Assembly: GCA_036009045.1 (NCBI GenBank)
Contig: DASYML010000091.1
Span: forward strand, 1-42,276
Direction: 5' to 3'
DNA: 42,276 nucleotides
DNA from: DASYML01 sp036009045
GTDB lineage: Bacteria > Acidobacteriota > Blastocatellia > Pyrinomonadales > Pyrinomonadaceae
Position numbers and translations under genes: made by a program. This document shows, piece by piece, positions 39,238-42,276 of the stretch (positions within the stretch are counted from its first letter, which is position 1; each line of letters starts with the position of its first letter). The notes below the pieces were generated by a model that saw only the letters and a program-made list of their open reading frames with translations, was not told the origin of the DNA and made no database searches.

Positions 39238-41934
39238 ATGAGAATCGAAACTATTAGAACTCTCGCAGGACCGAATACCTATCATTATCAACCCGTCTTG
39301 ATCATGAAGCTCGAACTGGATGGCTTGACTGACACGGAGAGCCGCGAGATTTCCTGCTTCAATGAACGTTTAATCAACTTGCTGCCGGGGCTGCGAGAAC
39401 ATCGTTGCAGCAGAGACAGGCGCGGCGGATTCATTGAAAGGCTTTTTGAGGGCACGTATTTCGCGCACATCGTTGAGCACGTAGCTCTCGAACTGAGCGA
39501 GGCGGCAGGCATCCCCGTCGGATTCGGGAGGGCGCGTCACGCGGGAACTCCGGGCTCCTACAATGTGGTCGTCACATATAAGTCCGAGCACGGCATGCGT
39601 TACCTTTTAGAGACGGCAGTCGAACTCGCCGGTGCTCTGGTCAAAGGCGAAGAGTTTCCGCTTGAGGAAAGACTGCGGGAAGCACGGCGCATCGTTGCTG
39701 ACTTTGAACTTGGGCCGAGCACGAGGGCGATTGTGGACGCCGCGACGAGGCGCGGCATTCCCTGGTCTCGCGTCGGAGAGGAAAGCTTCGTCCAACTCGG
39801 TTACGGAAAGAATCGCCGTTTCATTCAAGCCGCGATGTGCGACCAGACGAGCGCCGTCGCAGTCGAGACCGCCGGAGACAAAGAGTTCACCAAGCTTCTC
39901 TTGCGACAGGTTTCGATTCCGGTGCCGCGCGGCGAAGTGGTCCGCACGGAAGAAGACGCGGTTGAGGCTCTGGACCACATCGGAGTGCCGGTCGTCGTCA
40001 AGCCTCTGGATGGGCGTCAGGGCCTCGGCGTCTCGCTCAACATCTCGACGCCTGAGCAGATGAGGCAAGCCTTCGCCGTCGCGCGTGAGTTTTCCGAGAA
40101 GGTTCTGGTCGAAGAGTTGTTCGTCGGAAAAAATTACCGTGCGCTGGTCGTCGGCGGACGCATGGTCGCCGCCAGCGAGCGCGCGCCCGCGCACGTCGTC
40201 GGAGACGGTCATCACTCGATAGCCGAGTTGATAGAGATTGCGAATCAGGACCCGATGCGTGGGCTTGGGCATGAGAAGCCGCTCACGCAAATCAGGATTG
40301 ACGACATCATGACCGCTTATCTATGCAAAGCCGGTCTGAGTCTCGGTGATGTCCCGGCGGTTGGCGAAACCGTGCTCCTGCGCGAAAGCATCAATCTCTC
40401 GACGGGAGGCACGGCGAAAGACGTGACGGAGATTGTGCATCCCGAAGTTGTGGAGATGTGCGAGCGGGCGGCACGCGTCATTGGCATGGACATCTGCGGC
40501 GTTGATCTGGTCCTGAGAGACATCACCTCGCCGGTGGAGAAGAGCGGCGTCGAAAAACCCGGCGGCGGAATCATCGAACTCAACGCCGCGCCGGGCCTAC
40601 GCATGCACATTTATCCGAGCGAAGGCAGACCGCGCGACGTTGGCAGCCACATCATCGAGATGATGTATCCGGCGGGCAATAACGGGCGCATCCCCATCTT
40701 CTCCATTACGGGCACGAACGGCAAGACCACCGTCACACGAATGATCGGTCACGTCCTTTCACAAACGGGTCAGACGGTCGGCATCACGACCACGGACGGC
40801 ATCTATATCGGAGATAGACGGATCGTTGAAGGCGACACGACGGGACCGCATTCGGCCAGAACAGTCTTGTCCGACCCGTCGGTGGATGTCGCCGTGTTGG
40901 AGACAGCCAGGGGCGGCATCGTTCGACGCGGCCTCGGCTATGATTGGTCGGACATCTCCGTGATGACGAACATCGGGCCGGATCATATCGGACAAGACGG
41001 CATCGAGAGCGTAGAAGATTTGGTTTACATCAAATCTCTCATCGCAGAGCGCGTGCGCGAAGGCGGCACGCTCGTCTTAAATGCCGACGACGAACATCTC
41101 TCGCGCTTGATGGAAAACCCGCGCGTCTCTCAATTGAAGAAGCGGGTCATCTATTTTTCACTTCACGAAAATAATCCGCTCATCGCACGGCACCTCGCAG
41201 CAGGGCACACCGCCTACTTCTTACGCGACAGTCTGATTATTGAAGCGAACGACCGGACCGAGCTTCCCTTGCTGCGTGTCGCAGACATCCCCTGCACGAT
41301 GGGGGGACGGGCCGAATTTCAAATCGCCAATATTCTCGCTGCTGTCGCCGCGTGTCGCGCATACGGAGTCACGGGCGAGCATCTGCGTGCGTCGCTCAAG
41401 AGCTTTAATAGTAAATACAATCCCGGTCGGGCTAATCTCTATCAAGTAAACGGCGGCTACGTGATGGTTGACTACGGGCACAACCCTGACGCCTTCGCCG
41501 CCGTCTGCCGGATGGCCGCCAGGTGGAACGATAGAAGAGTGACGGGCATCATCGGCGTGCCGGGCGACCGTGACGATAGCCTCATAGAGCAAGCGGGCAG
41601 AGTGGCGGCAAGAGGCTTTCAACGAATCATCATTAAGGAGGACGCTGATCTCAGAGGACGCCGGAAGGGCGAAGTTGCCGAGATGCTCTGTCAGGCCGCG
41701 CACGCGGAAGCTCCGGCCACTGAATGCCTGATCGTGTTGGATGAAGTTAACGCGCTGTCACGCGAACTTGAAACCTTGCGCGACGGTCAGGTGGTCGTCG
41801 TGTTCTATGACAAACTAGAGCCTGTGATGAAGTTACTCAAAAGCGTCGGCGCGACGCCGGTCTCTACCATACGCGAATCGAAGCCGGTCGGCGCGGCGCA
41901 GATGTCTCACATCTATTCGGCGATTGGCACATAG
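39238..41934 (+). CDS. cphA: Cyanophycin synthetase
   Basis: ATG 39238 begins MRIETIRTLAGPNTYHYQPV, the canonical CphA start (an upstream GTG 39208 would add ten residues). The 898-residue enzyme has an N-terminal domain (about 1-160, with HIVEHVALELSEAAG), an ATP-grasp domain (about 215-475; VPVVVKPLDGRQGLGVSL, IIELNAAPGLRMH) that adds Asp to the backbone, and a Mur-ligase-like domain (about 485-870; P-loop ITGTNGKTTVTRM) that adds Arg to the side chain. Length fits CphA1. With cphB and iadA it forms one plus-strand operon for making and using the Asp-Arg storage polymer. Confidence 0.96.
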   Translation: MRIETIRTLAGPNTYHYQPVLIMKLELDGLTDTESREISCFNERLINLLPGLREHRCSRDRRGGFIERLFEGTYFAHIVEHVALELSEAAGIPVGFGRARHAGTPGSYNVVVTYKSEHGMRYLLETAVELAGALVKGEEFPLEERLREARRIVADFELGPSTRAIVDAATRRGIPWSRVGEESFVQLGYGKNRRFIQAAMCDQTSAVAVETAGDKEFTKLLLRQVSIPVPRGEVVRTEEDAVEALDHIGVPVVVKPLDGRQGLGVSLNISTPEQMRQAFAVAREFSEKVLVEELFVGKNYRALVVGGRMVAASERAPAHVVGDGHHSIAELIEIANQDPMRGLGHEKPLTQIRIDDIMTAYLCKAGLSLGDVPAVGETVLLRESINLSTGGTAKDVTEIVHPEVVEMCERAARVIGMDICGVDLVLRDITSPVEKSGVEKPGGGIIELNAAPGLRMHIYPSEGRPRDVGSHIIEMMYPAGNNGRIPIFSITGTNGKTTVTRMIGHVLSQTGQTVGITTTDGIYIGDRRIVEGDTTGPHSARTVLSDPSVDVAVLETARGGIVRRGLGYDWSDISVMTNIGPDHIGQDGIESVEDLVYIKSLIAERVREGGTLVLNADDEHLSRLMENPRVSQLKKRVIYFSLHENNPLIARHLAAGHTAYFLRDSLIIEANDRTELPLLRVADIPCTMGGRAEFQIANILAAVAACRAYGVTGEHLRASLKSFNSKYNPGRANLYQVNGGYVMVDYGHNPDAFAAVCRMAARWNDRRVTGIIGVPGDRDDSLIEQAGRVAARGFQRIIIKEDADLRGRRKGEVAEMLCQAAHAEAPATECLIVLDEVNALSRELETLRDGQVVVVFYDKLEPVMKLLKSVGATPVSTIRESKPVGAAQMSHIYSAIGT

Positions 41935-41991
41935 TAAGTAATGGGTTGAAGAAACTCTCGCTCATCTCCAAGTGAAGCGCGAGGAGGAACC

Positions 41992-42276
41992 GTGAATTTC
42001 GACGTTTCACCGGCCTGGGCCAAGATGCAAGTCATAGTTAATGGCTTTCTCTTCATGCTGCCGAATCTTGTTTTGGCCCTCATCCTCTTCACGATTTCAT
42101 GTCTCATTGCGCGTTGGGCCAAGAGTCTTGTCGTTGGATTCTATCGCCGACGTGGGCGACACCAGAATTATGGGCTGGTGATTGGTCGCGTGGCGCAGGC
42201 GGGCATTATCCTCATCAACTTGATGATCGCCCTTTCCATCGTCGTGCCGTCTTTCAGTGGCCGCGACTTGATTCAG
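41992..42276 (+). CDS. MscS-type mechanosensitive ion channel, 3'-truncated
   Basis: A GTG at 41992 follows GAGGAGG with four-base spacing and opens 95 codons to the window end: NFDVSPAWAKMQVIVNGFLF, then a membrane segment (LPNLVLALILFTISCLIARWAKS), a basic loop FYRRRGRHQN and a second segment (VAQAGIILINLMIALSIVVPSF). This N-terminal layout, with LIARW and the paired hydrophobic helices, fits small-conductance mechanosensitive channels; the pore helix lies beyond the window. It follows the cyanophycin synthetase by 57 bp and may be co-transcribed. Confidence 0.75.
   Translation, partial: MNFDVSPAWAKMQVIVNGFLFMLPNLVLALILFTISCLIARWAKSLVVGFYRRRGRHQNYGLVIGRVAQAGIILINLMIALSIVVPSFSGRDLIQ

Overview
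The window looks like chromosomal DNA of a free-living, moderately GC-rich Gram-negative bacterium. My best guess is Acidobacteriota, class Blastocatellia/Pyrinomonadales. The grounds are a giant secreted protein ending in Calx-beta and DUF4214 domains, secreted Asn/Thr/Ser/Gly-rich small proteins (one with DUF4142), a remnant of a VWFA-related-domain protein, tandem Crp-like regulators and many palindromic dispersed repeats. This taxonomic call is inference. There are no rRNA or tRNA genes and no CRISPR array.

Layout. 1-1036: a 5'-truncated gene of unknown function and a small gene that share a C-terminal LQxQIDALVxG motif. 1052-1375: a MITE-like element and a fragment of a VWFA-related protein. 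1389-5765 (minus): a Zn-ribbon membrane protein followed by a vWA / PP2C / kinase triad of the TerY-P type, a candidate signalling or defence system. 5925-6847: a second MITE, an EngB-like N-terminal remnant and a Zn-ribbon membrane protein. 6885-9530: an SDR plus QueA-like operon divergent from a SufR-like Cys-cluster regulator, with a long inverted repeat between them. 9583-12540 (minus): FAD monooxygenase, small membrane protein, serine hydrolase. 12935-14895: glycine-zipper protein and a coniferyl-type aldehyde dehydrogenase. 15160-22431 (minus): a 1589-residue secreted arylsulfotransferase-like/MBG/Calx-beta/DUF4214 protein and a PQQ-propeller protein. 22511-24882 (minus): an ExeA/TniB-type ATPase and a partner protein whose gene carries CTAG-rich iteron-like repeats. 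25094-25962: a decayed CHAT (caspase-like) effector followed by the third MITE. 26108-30450: DUF1989, YqcI/YcgG (GntA-type) haem N-oxygenase, a membrane glycosyltransferase and a PLP decarboxylase, which may form a small specialised-metabolism locus. 30798-33375: secreted low-complexity proteins ended by a 24-bp perfect hairpin. 33808-36876: two Crp/Fnr paralogues, a response regulator and a PAS protein, with three matching 16-bp palindromic boxes. 36900-41934: isoaspartyl dipeptidase, cyanophycinase and cyanophycin synthetase, a full make-and-break cycle for the nitrogen reserve cyanophycin. 41992-end: start of an MscS-type channel.

The most interesting signals are: (i) iteron-like CTAG repeats inside the coding region of the ExeA-partner gene, kept at DNA level across reading frames; (ii) three TA-flanked MITEs with shared ends but different cores, two next to gene remnants; (iii) the TerY-P triad and the nearby EAD/CHAT remnant, both linked to biological conflict; (iv) three shared Crp-type boxes around the twin regulators; (v) the DUF1989/GntA-like/decarboxylase/glycosyltransferase neighbourhood.
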